From: Devosia rhizoryzae
GTDB taxonomy: Bacteria > Pseudomonadota > Alphaproteobacteria > Rhizobiales > Devosiaceae
Assembly (NCBI RefSeq): GCF_016698665.1
Contig: NZ_CP068046.1
Span: 806,001 to 870,000 of the forward strand
Length of the DNA stretch: 64,000 nt
Direction of reading: 5' to 3'
Shown: one piece after another, positions 20,225 to 28,391 of the stretch
Position numbering within the stretch: the stretch's first letter is position 1
Layout: the number at the start of each line of letters is the position of its first letter
The notes under the pieces: model-generated
What the model was told of the DNA's origin: nothing
Databases searched by the model: none
The model's input: only the letters and a program-made list of their open reading frames with translations
Made by a program: the position numbers and the translations under genes

Positions 20225-20556
20225 GGCTATGAAGGGAAGTGCAGGCTTCTGTTGCCAGGTGCCTGCGAACCCCGCCTGTCGCCCGGCTAGGAGCGGAGGA
20301 CTTAATTTCCCAATGCTAGCACTGCTTACGCAGCGAGAGCGACTGGAGCCTTATTGTTGTCATTAGCAACTATAAGTTTCGGACCGATAACGGTGGTACC
20401 TCACCGAGCAAAAGCACACTCTTTACGCCCTCGTCGATCCTGTTTCGTCCCCATTGGCTCACCCCTTTCGGGAGGAGATGGTGGAGACGCCGGGTACTGC
20501 CCCCGGGTCCGAAGGGTTTATTACAATGACCGTTTATCGCCATAGCCCTTGCGGGC
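20225..20556 (-). ncRNA. ssrA: Two-piece (permuted) transfer-messenger RNA
   Basis: Rescues stalled ribosomes and adds a degradation tag. The gene is circularly permuted, as in other alphaproteobacteria. The acceptor piece comes first and ends CCGGCGTCTCCACCA, with the CCA end at 20479. A spacer of 26 bases follows (20478-20453), then the coding piece begins GGGGACGAAACAGGATCGAC at 20452. GGGGACG and CGTCTCC form the seven-pair acceptor stem with one G-U pair. The T-stem CCGGG/CCCGG is visible in the acceptor piece. The tag frame (20367-20326) encodes ANDNNKAPVALAA followed by TAA. The outer ends are estimated: the 5' end from the promoter, the 3' end after the GCAGGC/GCCTGC hairpin. Confidence 0.95.
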
Positions 20557-20562
20557 AAGACC

Positions 20563-20591
20563 TATATAGGTGACCGTTGGACGACATGCAA
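20563..20591 (-). promoter_or_regulatory. Promoter of ssrA
   Basis: On the minus strand TTGCAT (20591-20586) and TATATA (20568-20563) are separated by exactly 17 bases, a near-consensus sigma70-type promoter directly before the tmRNA acceptor piece. The -35 element lies inside the first codons of the divergent YkgJ-like gene. Confidence 0.78.
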
Positions 20592-21158
20592 ATGGATGAC
20601 GACAAAATTGGCTGGGTGCCGATCGAGGGGCGCAACTGCGCAGGCTGTACCGCCTGCTGCACCTTTGCGCCGATCCGCGTGCCCGAGCTCAAGAAGCCGG
20701 CCAATGCCACTTGCCTCCATTGTGCCGAAGGGCAGGGCTGCACTGTCTACCAAGTGCGACCGCAAGTCTGCCGCGGCTTTTATTGCGGCTACTTCTTTCT
20801 CGAAGAGCTCGGGCCCAACTGGCATCCGGAGCAAAGCGGCGTGGTGATCCGCTCTGAAGCGATGGAAAACGACACCATTACCATCCTGATCCTGCGCTTT
20901 TCCGAATTCCTGGTCTCGGAAGATTTTGCCGGCATGGTCGGCGCCTGGGTCGATGCGGGGATCGGCGTCGAGTTCGAGCGTGTTGGGCCGGAAGGTCACC
21001 TGCCGGCCAAGATGCGGATCAATGAACTTCTGGAAGACGCCGTCGTGGCCCGTGACCTGCGCGAGATGCAAAAGGTGTTTGCCTGGTCGGTCGCCTATAT
21101 CGACCAGACCCACACCTGGGAACGCGACGAAACAGTGTTCGAAAGCGCACTGGTCTAG
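20586..21158 (+). CDS. YkgJ-family Cys-rich (zinc/iron-chelating) protein
   Basis: A 190-residue cytoplasmic protein with the CxxCxxCC-type cluster NCAGCTACCTFAP near the N terminus and a second cysteine group, CLHCAEGQGCTVYQVRPQVCRGFYCGYF. This is the pattern of the UPF0153/YkgJ 'putative zinc- or iron-chelating domain'. The remaining two thirds have no motif I recognise. The start is uncertain: TTG 20577, ATG 20586 and ATG 20592 are in frame, and none has a strong ribosome binding site. The N-terminal codons overlap the -35 box of ssrA, so the two divergent units share a control region. The function of the family is not established. Confidence 0.82.
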   Translation: MQMDDDKIGWVPIEGRNCAGCTACCTFAPIRVPELKKPANATCLHCAEGQGCTVYQVRPQVCRGFYCGYFFLEELGPNWHPEQSGVVIRSEAMENDTITILILRFSEFLVSEDFAGMVGAWVDAGIGVEFERVGPEGHLPAKMRINELLEDAVVARDLREMQKVFAWSVAYIDQTHTWERDETVFESALV

Positions 21159-21159
21159 C

Positions 21160-21399
21160 TCAGCCGTTCCACTTCATGCCCATATAGACGCCGCCGGCTT
21201 CGAGCTCCTCTAGCATCTGCTCAAGGTGCTTGAGCTTGGTTTCCTCCCGCTTCACCTTGTTGATCCAGAGGAGGTAATCGTTGCGCTGATAGGGCGGGCG
21301 GGCGTCATATTTCTCGCGCAGGCCTCTTGCTTCCAGCGCCTCGCGGACAAAGTCGGGCATATCCTCTCGCTTGCGAAATGGTCGTAGTTGCGGACTCAT
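21160..21399 (-). CDS. YdeI/OmpD-associated (OmdA) family small protein
   Basis: A 79-residue protein, LRPFRKREDMPDFVREALEARGLREKYDARPPYQRNDYLLWINKVKREETKLKHLEQMLEELEAG. This matches the C-terminal domain of the YdeI/OmdA family: ARPPYQRNDYLxWI, then a basic helix and an acidic helix. Members are mostly uncharacterised; some have been linked to bacteriocin or polymyxin tolerance. The ATG at 21399 is preceded by AGGAGAG. It is convergent with the YkgJ-like gene and ends two bases after it. Confidence 0.83.
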   Translation of the reverse strand: MSPQLRPFRKREDMPDFVREALEARGLREKYDARPPYQRNDYLLWINKVKREETKLKHLEQMLEELEAGGVYMGMKWNG

Positions 21400-21509
21400 G
21401 GTCGCTCTCCTTTGCCGCAACGATAGTGGCGGGCAGGGCATCTGCTGTCAGCAGTGGAAACGGTATTAGCCTACCGGGTGGCCGGAGCCGAATCGCATAA
21501 GTTGGGGCT

Positions 21510-22304
21510 ATGCAGCCCTACCTCAAACTTCTCTCCGACATTCTCGAGCACGGCGCCGACAAGTCCGATCGGACTGGCACTGGCACGCGTTCTTTGTTCG
21601 GCTACCAGATGCGCTTCGATCTATCCAAGGGCTTTCCGCTGCTGACCACCAAGAAGCTGCACCTGAAATCCATAATCTATGAGCTGCTCTGGTTCATCCG
21701 CGGCGAAACCAATGTGCGCTGGCTTCAGGAGCATGGCGTCAAAATCTGGGACGAGTGGGCCGACGAGAACGGCGACCTTGGCCCGGTCTACGGCTCGCAG
21801 TGGCGATCCTGGCCGGCGGCGGAGGGGCGCAAGATCGACCAGCTGGCCAATGTCATTGAGAGCATCAAGACAAAGCCGGATTCCCGGCGCCACATCGTTT
21901 CAGCCTGGAACCCTGCCGAAGTCGACGACATGGCGCTGCCGCCCTGCCATTGCCTGTTCCAGTTCTATGTCGCCAACGGCAAGCTCAGCTGCCAGCTTTA
22001 CCAACGCTCGGCGGACACGTTCCTCGGCGTGCCCTTCAACATCGCGTCCTATGCGCTTCTCACCCATATGGTGGCACAGGTATGCGATCTCGAGGTCGGC
22101 GACTTCGTCCATACCTTTGGCGACGTGCACCTTTACTCCAACCACTTCGAACAGGCGCAGCTACAGCTCACGCGCGAACCGCGTCCGCTGCCCAGGCTGG
22201 TGATGAACCCCGAGCGCAAGCGCATCGAGGACTTCGTCTTTGAAGATTTTGCCTTCGACGGCTACGATCCCCATCCGCATATCAAGGCTGCGGTTTCGGT
22301 CTAA
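21510..22304 (+). CDS. thyA: Thymidylate synthase
   Basis: Converts dUMP to dTMP using methylenetetrahydrofolate. The 264-residue product has the same length as the E. coli enzyme. The phosphate-binding arginine is in the [12 protein letters not shown] loop, the catalytic cysteine in [12 protein letters not shown] (near residue 146), the dUMP-binding [20 protein letters not shown] segment follows, and HLYSNHFEQ lies near the C terminus. Dihydrofolate, its by-product, is recycled by FolA, encoded about 2.3 kb downstream on the same strand. Confidence 0.97.
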   Translation: MQPYLKLLSDILEHGADKSDRTGTGTRSLFGYQMRFDLSKGFPLLTTKKLHLKSIIYELLWFIRGETNVRWLQEHGVKIWDEWADENGDLGPVYGSQWRSWPAAEGRKIDQLANVIESIKTKPDSRRHIVSAWNPAEVDDMALPPCHCLFQFYVANGKLSCQLYQRSADTFLGVPFNIASYALLTHMVAQVCDLEVGDFVHTFGDVHLYSNHFEQAQLQLTREPRPLPRLVMNPERKRIEDFVFEDFAFDGYDPHPHIKAAVSV

Positions 22305-22390
22305 GGCTCGGGCTGTTTTCTTGACAGCTGATCTTCCGCGCGAGAATCCGGCATGCGATACAAGTGGCTGTTATCTTGGGGGAAACGATC

Positions 22391-23425
22391 GTGAGACTTT
22401 CTGCTTGCCTTGTAGCGTTAAGCCTCCTGCCGGTTCCGGTTCTTGCCAATGACACAACGGCACAACTCGGGGCGGGCGGCCTGGTCTTTGTCAACAACCA
22501 GACCATCGAGATGGCGTCCGAGCATCTCTTCGTCTCGCCGTCGCAGATCAAGGTCGTCTACGAGTTCAACAATACGTCCGGCCAAGACCAGCATCTGCTC
22601 GTGGCCTTCCCCATGCCCGATGTCGAGGGTGGCCCGGACATGATGACCGATGTGCCGAGCGGCAGGGAGGAGGGGCAAGACCCCAGTAACCTCTTCGGCT
22701 TCGAGACAACATTCGACGGCGAGCCGGTCGATGCCGAGCTTTACCAATACGCCTTCCAAAATAATGTCGATTATTCCGCCGAACTCCAGGCTCTGGGCAT
22801 CCCGTTGGCGCCGTTCGGCGACGAGACGCAGGATGCGCTTAACGCGCTGCCGGAGGAAGACCTTGCCCAGCTCGCGCATCTGGGGCTTGTCGACAGGATG
22901 GAATACGACGCTGGCGAGGGCCCTGAGGTCGACCATACGCCGGCCTGGACGCTGCGCTCCACCTATACCTGGGAAGCCACATTCCCACCCGGCATGTCCG
23001 AGGTGGTCCATACTTATACCCCGAGCGTCGGCGGCACTGTGGCGACAACCTTCATGCCAGACGACAATTATCCCGAAAACGAAGCGCGCTTTGGCGAGTA
23101 CCAGAAGCGCTATTGCGTCGACGATGATCTGGTCGCGACGCTGGAGAAAGTAGCGATCCCGTCCGAGGGCTGGACCAACTATCCTTATGTCGAAAACTGG
23201 ATTTCCTACATCTGGTCGACCGGCAACAACTGGGCCGGACCGATCGGCAAGTTCACGCTGACGGTGGACAAGGAAGATCCGAAGGCCCTGGTTTCGTTCT
23301 GCGGCGAGAACGTCAAGAAGATCGGACCCACGACCTTCGAGATGACGGCGACGGACTGGTATCCGCCCTATGACCAGGAACTCGAAATCCTGCTGCTTCG
23401 CCCGGTCGATTGGTACGATCAGTGA
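22391..23425 (+). CDS. DUF4424 secreted protein
   Basis: A 344-residue exported protein of the DUF4424 family. Signal peptide (LSACLVALSLLPVPVLA), then N-D-T-T-A-Q-L-G-A-G-G-L-V-F, a typical start for this family. The mature part carries repeated beta-strand and Trp/Tyr-rich segments (WTLRSTYTWEATFPPGMSEVVHTYTPSVGG, NWISYIWSTGNNWAGPIGKFTL, DWYPPYDQELEILLLRPVDWY) and two cysteines that could pair. GTG 22391 is chosen because GGGGGAAA lies upstream and the signal peptide then has a normal length. Its stop overlaps the start of the acetyltransferase gene (GTGA). No function is known for the family. Confidence 0.83.
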   Translation: MRLSACLVALSLLPVPVLANDTTAQLGAGGLVFVNNQTIEMASEHLFVSPSQIKVVYEFNNTSGQDQHLLVAFPMPDVEGGPDMMTDVPSGREEGQDPSNLFGFETTFDGEPVDAELYQYAFQNNVDYSAELQALGIPLAPFGDETQDALNALPEEDLAQLAHLGLVDRMEYDAGEGPEVDHTPAWTLRSTYTWEATFPPGMSEVVHTYTPSVGGTVATTFMPDDNYPENEARFGEYQKRYCVDDDLVATLEKVAIPSEGWTNYPYVENWISYIWSTGNNWAGPIGKFTLTVDKEDPKALVSFCGENVKKIGPTTFEMTATDWYPPYDQELEILLLRPVDWYDQ

Positions 23426-23919
23426 CCGAAGCGAGCCTCTCCATCCGGCCGGCGCGTCCAGAAGATGCGCGGCTGATCCTCGACTTCGTGGTGGCGCTTG
23501 CCGCGTATGAGAACCTTGCGCATGAGGTCGTGGCGACCGAGGCGGACATTGCGCGTGATTTCTTTGGTGGCGACCGCAAGGTCTTTGCCGAGATAGCGGA
23601 GTGGGAGGGCAAGCCTGTCGGCTTCGCCCTTTGGTTCTACACCTATTCGACCTTCCAGGGCCGGCACGGCATCTGGCTCGAAGACCTTTATGTCGATCCG
23701 TCGCTGCGCGGGAAAGGCATCGGCAAGGCTTTGCTGAAGCACCTCGCCAAGCGCTGCGTCCGCGACGGGCTTGGGCGTTTCGAATGGTGGGTGCTCGACT
23801 GGAACGAGCCGTCGATCCAGTTCTATAAATCACAGGGCGGGGTGATGCAGGACGAGTGGACGAAGGTGCGGATCGATGGGCCGGCCCTCGCAAAGCTCGG
23901 TCAGATCGACGCTTTGTAA
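23422..23919 (+). CDS. GNAT family N-acetyltransferase
   Basis: A 165-residue acetyltransferase with the four GNAT motifs. The acetyl-CoA loop is LYVDPSLRGKGIGKALLKHL (motif A, R-x-x-G-x-G/A pattern); motif B is WWVLDWNEPSIQFYKSQGG. The overall sequence (PARPEDARLILDFVVALAAYENLAHEV...) resembles the spermidine/diamine acetyltransferase-like subgroup. The GTG start overlaps the stop of the DUF4424 gene by four bases, so the two are translationally coupled. The acceptor substrate is unknown. Confidence 0.88.
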   Translation: MTEASLSIRPARPEDARLILDFVVALAAYENLAHEVVATEADIARDFFGGDRKVFAEIAEWEGKPVGFALWFYTYSTFQGRHGIWLEDLYVDPSLRGKGIGKALLKHLAKRCVRDGLGRFEWWVLDWNEPSIQFYKSQGGVMQDEWTKVRIDGPALAKLGQIDAL

Positions 23920-23996
23920 ATATGTCGAAGTCTTAGCCGGAGGTTCGTCGGCAGGGCAGGAGGCGTCGAACCCGGCGCCCAGGCAGAGGACAATAA

Positions 23997-24572
23997 ATGG
24001 CAATTCTGATCAGCACGGCCTTCGTTTCGCTCGATGGCGTCATGGAAGCTCCTGGCGGAGAGGCGGGCTACCGCAATAGCGGCTGGACCTTCAACGGTAT
24101 CGACTTCGTTCCCGAAGCCTACGAGATGAAGGGCGAAGAGCAAGCGGAGGCGACGGCCATGCTGCTTGGCCGCGTCAGCTACCAGGCGTTCAGCCCGGTC
24201 TGGCCGGGGATGACGGACGAGTTCCCGCTCTATAACGCGATGCCGAAATACGTCGTGTCGTCGACGCTCGAGGACAGCGACCTCGTAGAGAATTGGGGTC
24301 CCACCAAGATTTTGCGCAGCCTCGATGACGTTGCCGCCCTCAAGTCCGAACACGAGGGCACGATCAGCATGCATGGCAGCGCCACGCTCGCGCGCAATCT
24401 TTCGGATGCGGGCCTGATCGACCGCTACCACCTTCTGGTGTTCCCGACGTTGCTTGGCGCCGGCAAGCGCCTCTTCAGCGAGACCGACAAGGACAAGCAG
24501 ATGCTGCGCCTCGTCGACAGCAAGGCCTATTCGAACGGCATACAGAAGCTGGTCTATGACGTCGTCCGCTGA
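23997..24572 (+). CDS. Dihydrofolate reductase family protein (RibD C-terminal-like)
   Basis: A 191-residue protein of the YyaP/YwjB-type branch of the DHFR/RibD_C fold. Visible features are ISTAFVSLDGVMEAPG at the N terminus, the NADPH-site segment AMLLGRVSYQAF, YNAMPKYVVSSTLED, and the C-terminal ISMHGSATLARNLSDAGLIDRYHLLVFPTLLGAGKRLF. This branch is distinct from true FolA, and its substrate is usually unknown. The start ATG has AGAGGAC upstream. The true folA gene starts 21 bases behind its stop, so two DHFR-fold enzymes are encoded in tandem. Confidence 0.88.
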   Translation: MAILISTAFVSLDGVMEAPGGEAGYRNSGWTFNGIDFVPEAYEMKGEEQAEATAMLLGRVSYQAFSPVWPGMTDEFPLYNAMPKYVVSSTLEDSDLVENWGPTKILRSLDDVAALKSEHEGTISMHGSATLARNLSDAGLIDRYHLLVFPTLLGAGKRLFSETDKDKQMLRLVDSKAYSNGIQKLVYDVVR

Positions 24573-24593
24573 TCGCCTGGAGGGCAGTCGCGC

Positions 24594-25118
24594 TTGAGTA
24601 TCAAGGTCTCCCTCATCGCTGCGGTTGCCCGCAACAATGTCATTGGCGCCAGCCAGTCCATTCCCTGGCGCATTCCGTCCGACTTCGCCTGGTTCAAGCA
24701 GACAACCATGGGCAAACCCATGATCATGGGCCGCAAGCAGTTCGAGACCTTTCCAACACCCTTGGCCGGGCGGCCGCATATCGTGGTGACCCGGCAGGCC
24801 GATTACGCCCTCGAGGGCGTCACCGTGGTTCATACTCTGCCCGATGGGCTGGCCGCTGCGCGACGGCTGGCCGAAGCGTCGGGCGTGGACGAGATCATGG
24901 TCATCGGCGGCGGCGACATATACGCGCAGGCCCTGGAAGTCGCTGATCGGCTCTACATCAGCCATGTCGATCTCGCCCCTAAGGGGGACGTGGTTTTCCC
25001 GCCCATCGACCCCGAAATCTGGCAGATCGTCGCCGAGCCGGAGGTCGTGCCATCGCCCAAGGACGAGGCTGCCTACATTATCAAAGTCTATGAAAGGCTT
25101 GCTGCCCGCGCTCATTGA
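24594..25118 (+). CDS. folA: Dihydrofolate reductase
   Basis: Reduces dihydrofolate to tetrahydrofolate with NADPH, closing the cycle opened by ThyA. The 174-residue product has the family landmarks: SLIAAVARNNVIGASQSIPWRIPSDFAWFKQTTMGKPMIMGRKQFET, then GRPHIVVTRQ and the NADPH-binding EIMVIGGGDIYAQAL. The start is a TTG (24594) preceded by CTGGAGGG. It precedes hflK by about 65 bases on the same strand, as in many Hyphomicrobiales. Confidence 0.95.
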   Translation: MSIKVSLIAAVARNNVIGASQSIPWRIPSDFAWFKQTTMGKPMIMGRKQFETFPTPLAGRPHIVVTRQADYALEGVTVVHTLPDGLAAARRLAEASGVDEIMVIGGGDIYAQALEVADRLYISHVDLAPKGDVVFPPIDPEIWQIVAEPEVVPSPKDEAAYIIKVYERLAARAH

Positions 25119-25182
25119 TCGCGCGCGCGCCTTGCTTATATATGACCAAGACGAATTTCCCTTAGACACCGAAAGGAATGCG

Positions 25183-26295
25183 ATGCCTTGGGAGAATAAT
25201 GGTGGCGGAGGCGGCCGCAACAATGGCGGTCCCTGGGGCCAGGCGCCGGGTGGGGGCGGTGGCGGTGGTCCGCGTCGTCCGGGTGGCGGCAACACGCCCA
25301 ATCTCGAGGACATCCTCAATCGTGGCCGCGACCAGTTCCGCGGCGGCGTTCCCGGTGGGCGCTGGCTGATCATCGGCGGTGTCGTCGTACTTGGCGCCTT
25401 CTGGCTTCTGAATTCGGTCTATACCGTGGCTCCGCAGGAAGTTGGCGTCGAGCTGCGTCTTGGCCAACCCAAGCCCGAGCTTTCGACGCCTGGTCTGCAC
25501 TTCCATCTCTGGCCGGTCGAGACCGTCGAGAAGGTCAACGTCACGGTCAACCAGACCACGATCGGCACGACCCCGTCCAATGGCCGCACCGGTGGCGATG
25601 ACGGGCTGATGCTGTCGGGTGACCAGAACATCGTCGATGTTCGCTTCTCGGTCTTCTGGTCGGTTGTGAACCCGATCGATTACCTCTTCAACGTGCGCGA
25701 TCCCGAAGACATGGTCCGCAACGCTGCCGAAAGTGCGATGCGCGAAATCGTCGGCCGTCGCCCGGCCAATGACGTCTTCCGCGACGACCAGGCAGGCATT
25801 GCCGCCGAAGTCCAGCAGATCACGCAGACCATCCTCGATAGCTATGGCCTTGGCGTCACGGTCAGCCAGATTTCCATCGAAGGCGCGCAGCCACCGGCCG
25901 AAGTCGCTGATGCCTTCAACGAAGTGCAGCGTGCCGAGCAGGACGAGGACCGCGTTCAGGAAGAAGCTCGCTCCTACGCTAATACCCTTTTGGGTGATGC
26001 CCGCGGTCAGGCCGCGGCGCAGCGCGAAGAAGCGGCCGCTTATTCCAACCGCGTGGTGCAGGAAGCAACCGGTGAAGCCGAGCGCTTCAACTCGATCTAC
26101 GCCGAATATGTCAACGCGCCCGAAGTGACGCGCAAGCGTCTGTTCCTTGAAACCATGGAACAGGTGATCGGCTCGTCCGAAAAGGTCTTGATGGAGCAGG
26201 GGGCCAATGGCCAGGGCGTCGTGCCCTATCTGCCGCTGCCTGAGCTTGGCGCACGATCCAACGCCACCACCACACCGACGGGGGCGGGGAACTAA
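25183..26295 (+). CDS. hflK: HflK, FtsH protease modulator
   Basis: HflK and HflC form a membrane cage around the FtsH protease. The 370-residue protein begins with a Gly/Asn/Pro-rich cytoplasmic segment (NNGGGGGRNNGGPWGQ...). One membrane helix follows (WLIIGGVVVLGAFWLLNSVYTV, about residues 65-86), then the SPFH/prohibitin domain (QEVGVELRLGQPKPELSTPGLHFHLWP) and a long coiled coil. The ATG at 25183 fits the ribosome binding site GAAAGGAA; longer upstream frames are shadows of folA. hflC follows three bases later. Confidence 0.95.
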   Translation: MPWENNGGGGGRNNGGPWGQAPGGGGGGGPRRPGGGNTPNLEDILNRGRDQFRGGVPGGRWLIIGGVVVLGAFWLLNSVYTVAPQEVGVELRLGQPKPELSTPGLHFHLWPVETVEKVNVTVNQTTIGTTPSNGRTGGDDGLMLSGDQNIVDVRFSVFWSVVNPIDYLFNVRDPEDMVRNAAESAMREIVGRRPANDVFRDDQAGIAAEVQQITQTILDSYGLGVTVSQISIEGAQPPAEVADAFNEVQRAEQDEDRVQEEARSYANTLLGDARGQAAAQREEAAAYSNRVVQEATGEAERFNSIYAEYVNAPEVTRKRLFLETMEQVIGSSEKVLMEQGANGQGVVPYLPLPELGARSNATTTPTGAGN

Positions 26296-26298
26296 GCC

Positions 26299-27417
26299 AT
26301 GAACAATCGTCTCTATGTCATTGGCGGCGTAATCCTTGTCGCGCTCTACATTCTTTTCTCGTCGATCTACGTGGTCAACGAGAGAGAGCAGGCTATCGTT
26401 ACGCGCTTCGGCCAAATCACCGATATTCGCACCGAACCGGGTCTTTACTTCAAGATTCCGACCGATTTTGTCGACAGCGTCCAGATTGTCGAAGACCGTC
26501 TGCTGCGTCAGGACATTTCCGATCTGCGCGTGCAGGTATCCGGTGGTGCCTTCTATGAAGTCGACGCCTTCCTGACCTATCGCATTGCCGATCCGCGTCT
26601 CTTCCGTGAACGCGCCCAGGGCTCGCTCGCGGTGGTCGATGATCGTATTGCAACGCGCTTTGCTGCCGTGCTGCGTCAGGTCTATGGTCTGCGCGAATTC
26701 AACGCTGCTCTTTCCGAACAGCGCCAGCAGATGATGACCGAAGCGCGCGACCTCATCCGTCCCGATCTCGAGCAGATTGGTATCGAGGTGGTTGACGTTC
26801 GCATCCTTCGCACCGATCTTTCGGCCGATGTGTTCGAGCGCACCTACGAGCGTATGCGTGCCGAACGTCTTGCCGAAGCCGCACTGCTTCGGGCTCGTGG
26901 TGAAGAACAGGCACAGAGCCTGCGCGCTATCGCCGAACGTCAGGCTGTTGAAATCGTCGCTGCCGCGACCCGTGATGCAGAAATCATCCGCGGTACCGGC
27001 GATGCCGAGCGTAACCGCCTGTTTGCGGCCGCCTATGGGCAGGACCAGGAGTTCTTCGAGTTCTACCGCTCGATGGAAGCCTATCGGAATGCCTTGATCG
27101 ACTCGGGCACGACCATGGTCCTGTCGCCGGAAAGCGAATTCTTCCGCTATTTCGGCTCCAATGGCGAGCTTCCGGCCGCCAGCACGAGCTTTGGCACGCC
27201 GATCGCGCCAGCGCCGGCTCCCGAGGCGGCGGCCACGGATAACGAGCCCGCGCTCGATGGTCTGGGGATTGAAGAAACGACCCTCCCGAGCCTCACACTC
27301 GATGACGGCACGCCGCTCCAGCCAACTGTCGGCACCGAGGCTCCTGCTCCGGTCGAGGAGCCGGCTCCTGCCGCACCTGCGGCAACCGGAACGCCGCTTC
27401 TGGCACCCGCCCAGTAA
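26299..27417 (+). CDS. hflC: HflC, FtsH protease modulator
   Basis: Partner of HflK. The 372-residue protein has an N-terminal membrane helix (LYVIGGVILVALYILFSSIYVV) and the SPFH domain starting NEREQAIVTRFGQITDIRTEPGLYFKIP. A coiled coil with the family segment VDVRILRTDLSADVFERTYERMRAERLAEAALLRARGEEQAQ follows, then the GYGQ-like DAERNRLFAAAYGQDQEFFEFYRSMEAYR. The C-terminal 70 residues are an Ala/Pro-rich tail, longer than in E. coli HflC. It is translationally close to hflK. A bidirectional terminator follows. Confidence 0.95.
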   Translation: MNNRLYVIGGVILVALYILFSSIYVVNEREQAIVTRFGQITDIRTEPGLYFKIPTDFVDSVQIVEDRLLRQDISDLRVQVSGGAFYEVDAFLTYRIADPRLFRERAQGSLAVVDDRIATRFAAVLRQVYGLREFNAALSEQRQQMMTEARDLIRPDLEQIGIEVVDVRILRTDLSADVFERTYERMRAERLAEAALLRARGEEQAQSLRAIAERQAVEIVAAATRDAEIIRGTGDAERNRLFAAAYGQDQEFFEFYRSMEAYRNALIDSGTTMVLSPESEFFRYFGSNGELPAASTSFGTPIAPAPAPEAAATDNEPALDGLGIEETTLPSLTLDDGTPLQPTVGTEAPAPVEEPAPAAPAATGTPLLAPAQ

Positions 27418-27437
27418 GCGGGGACAAGGCGAATAAC

Positions 27438-27475
27438 AAAAGGGCCGGTGCAGGAGACTGCACCGGCCCTTTTGT
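27438..27475. terminator. Bidirectional terminator between hflC and serB
   Basis: AAAAGGGCCGGTGCAG (27438-27453) pairs perfectly with CTGCACCGGCCCTTTT (27458-27473) around GAGA. The A run on one side and T run on the other let it work for both converging genes. Confidence 0.9.
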
Positions 27476-27494
27476 TTTCGCACCTAGATGGCGG

Positions 27495-28367
27495 TCAGCG
27501 AACGAAGTCTTCTTCGCTATAGCCTTGCATGTAAAGCAGTGCAGTTAGATCGCCATGATCGATCCTGATGCCAGCGGCCTCTGCCACAGCCGGCTTGGCG
27601 TGCAGGGCGACGCCGAAACCGGCGGCACCGATCATGTCGAGATCGTTGGCCCCGTCCCCGACGGCCAGGGTCTGGTCTGGCCCGAGGCCACGTTCTTCGA
27701 CTAGTGCCAGCAGACGGTTTTTCTTGGTGTTCTTGTCGACGATCGGCTTGCTGACCGTGCCGGTGAGTTGCTCGCCGTCGAATTCCAGAACGTTGGCAAT
27801 TGCCTCATCAAAGCCGATCCGCTTGGCGAAGTAATCGGCAAAGAAGGTGAAGCCGCCAGACACGAGCGACGTATAGGCGCCATAGGCCTTCATCGTGTGC
27901 ACCAAGGTCCGGCCGCCGGGAGTCAGGGTAATGGCCTCGCGCCGGATCTCCTCGATTCTTGACCGGTTAAGCCCCTTGAGCAGCGCCACGCGGGTGTCGA
28001 GCGCCTGGGCAAAATCGAGTTCGCCGCGCATGGCGCGATCGGTGATCTCGGCGACCTGGGGCTTGATGCCCAGGGCATCTGCCAGTTCGTCGATGCATTC
28101 CTGCTCGATCATGGTGGAGTCCATGTCAGCAATCAGCAACGCCTTGCGGCGGCCTTCGGTGGGAAGGAGGTTGGCATCCACCCGGCGCTGGCTGATAATG
28201 TCGCGTGCCAAGGCCAGAGCGTCCGGTGCCTTGGGCTCAAGGATATCGCAGGCTACAGAATGATTTAGCCAGTTGAGTTCACCGCCCGTCGCTTCTACCA
28301 CCATAGCGGCGAGCGCGGGATCAAGCTCGGAATCGGCAGGGTTGGCGATCAGGGAAAGAACCGGCAT
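27495..28367 (-). CDS. serB: Phosphoserine phosphatase
   Basis: Last step of serine biosynthesis. The 290-residue HAD-superfamily enzyme has an N-terminal regulatory-type domain of about 80 residues. Then come HAD motif I with the nucleophile (LLIADMDSTMIEQECIDELA), motif II (SLVSGGFTFFADYFA), the lysine of motif III in the VSKPIVDKNTKK region, and motif IV (LAVGDGANDLDMIGAAGFGVALHAKP). The ATG at 28367 is preferred because the longer frame (to 28403) would overlap the divergent miaA start. The two genes are separated by only 24 bases, so they share one control region. Confidence 0.95.
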   Translation of the reverse strand: MPVLSLIANPADSELDPALAAMVVEATGGELNWLNHSVACDILEPKAPDALALARDIISQRRVDANLLPTEGRRKALLIADMDSTMIEQECIDELADALGIKPQVAEITDRAMRGELDFAQALDTRVALLKGLNRSRIEEIRREAITLTPGGRTLVHTMKAYGAYTSLVSGGFTFFADYFAKRIGFDEAIANVLEFDGEQLTGTVSKPIVDKNTKKNRLLALVEERGLGPDQTLAVGDGANDLDMIGAAGFGVALHAKPAVAEAAGIRIDHGDLTALLYMQGYSEEDFVR

Positions 28368-28391
28368 GGCAGCAGCTTTCGGGAGTTTTGC

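Noticed and set aside
20225..20556. Signal recognition particle RNA or 6S RNA in the same gap
   Set aside because: The region shows the acceptor stem, CCA end and tag frame of a tmRNA, and lacks the SRP GGAA tetraloop domain or the 6S open bubble.
25162..27483. Very long minus-strand frame opposite hflK-hflC
   Set aside because: The plus strand encodes complete HflK and HflC with ribosome binding sites. The opposite frame spans both genes and the terminator, and is rich in residues expected from complementing GC-rich codons.
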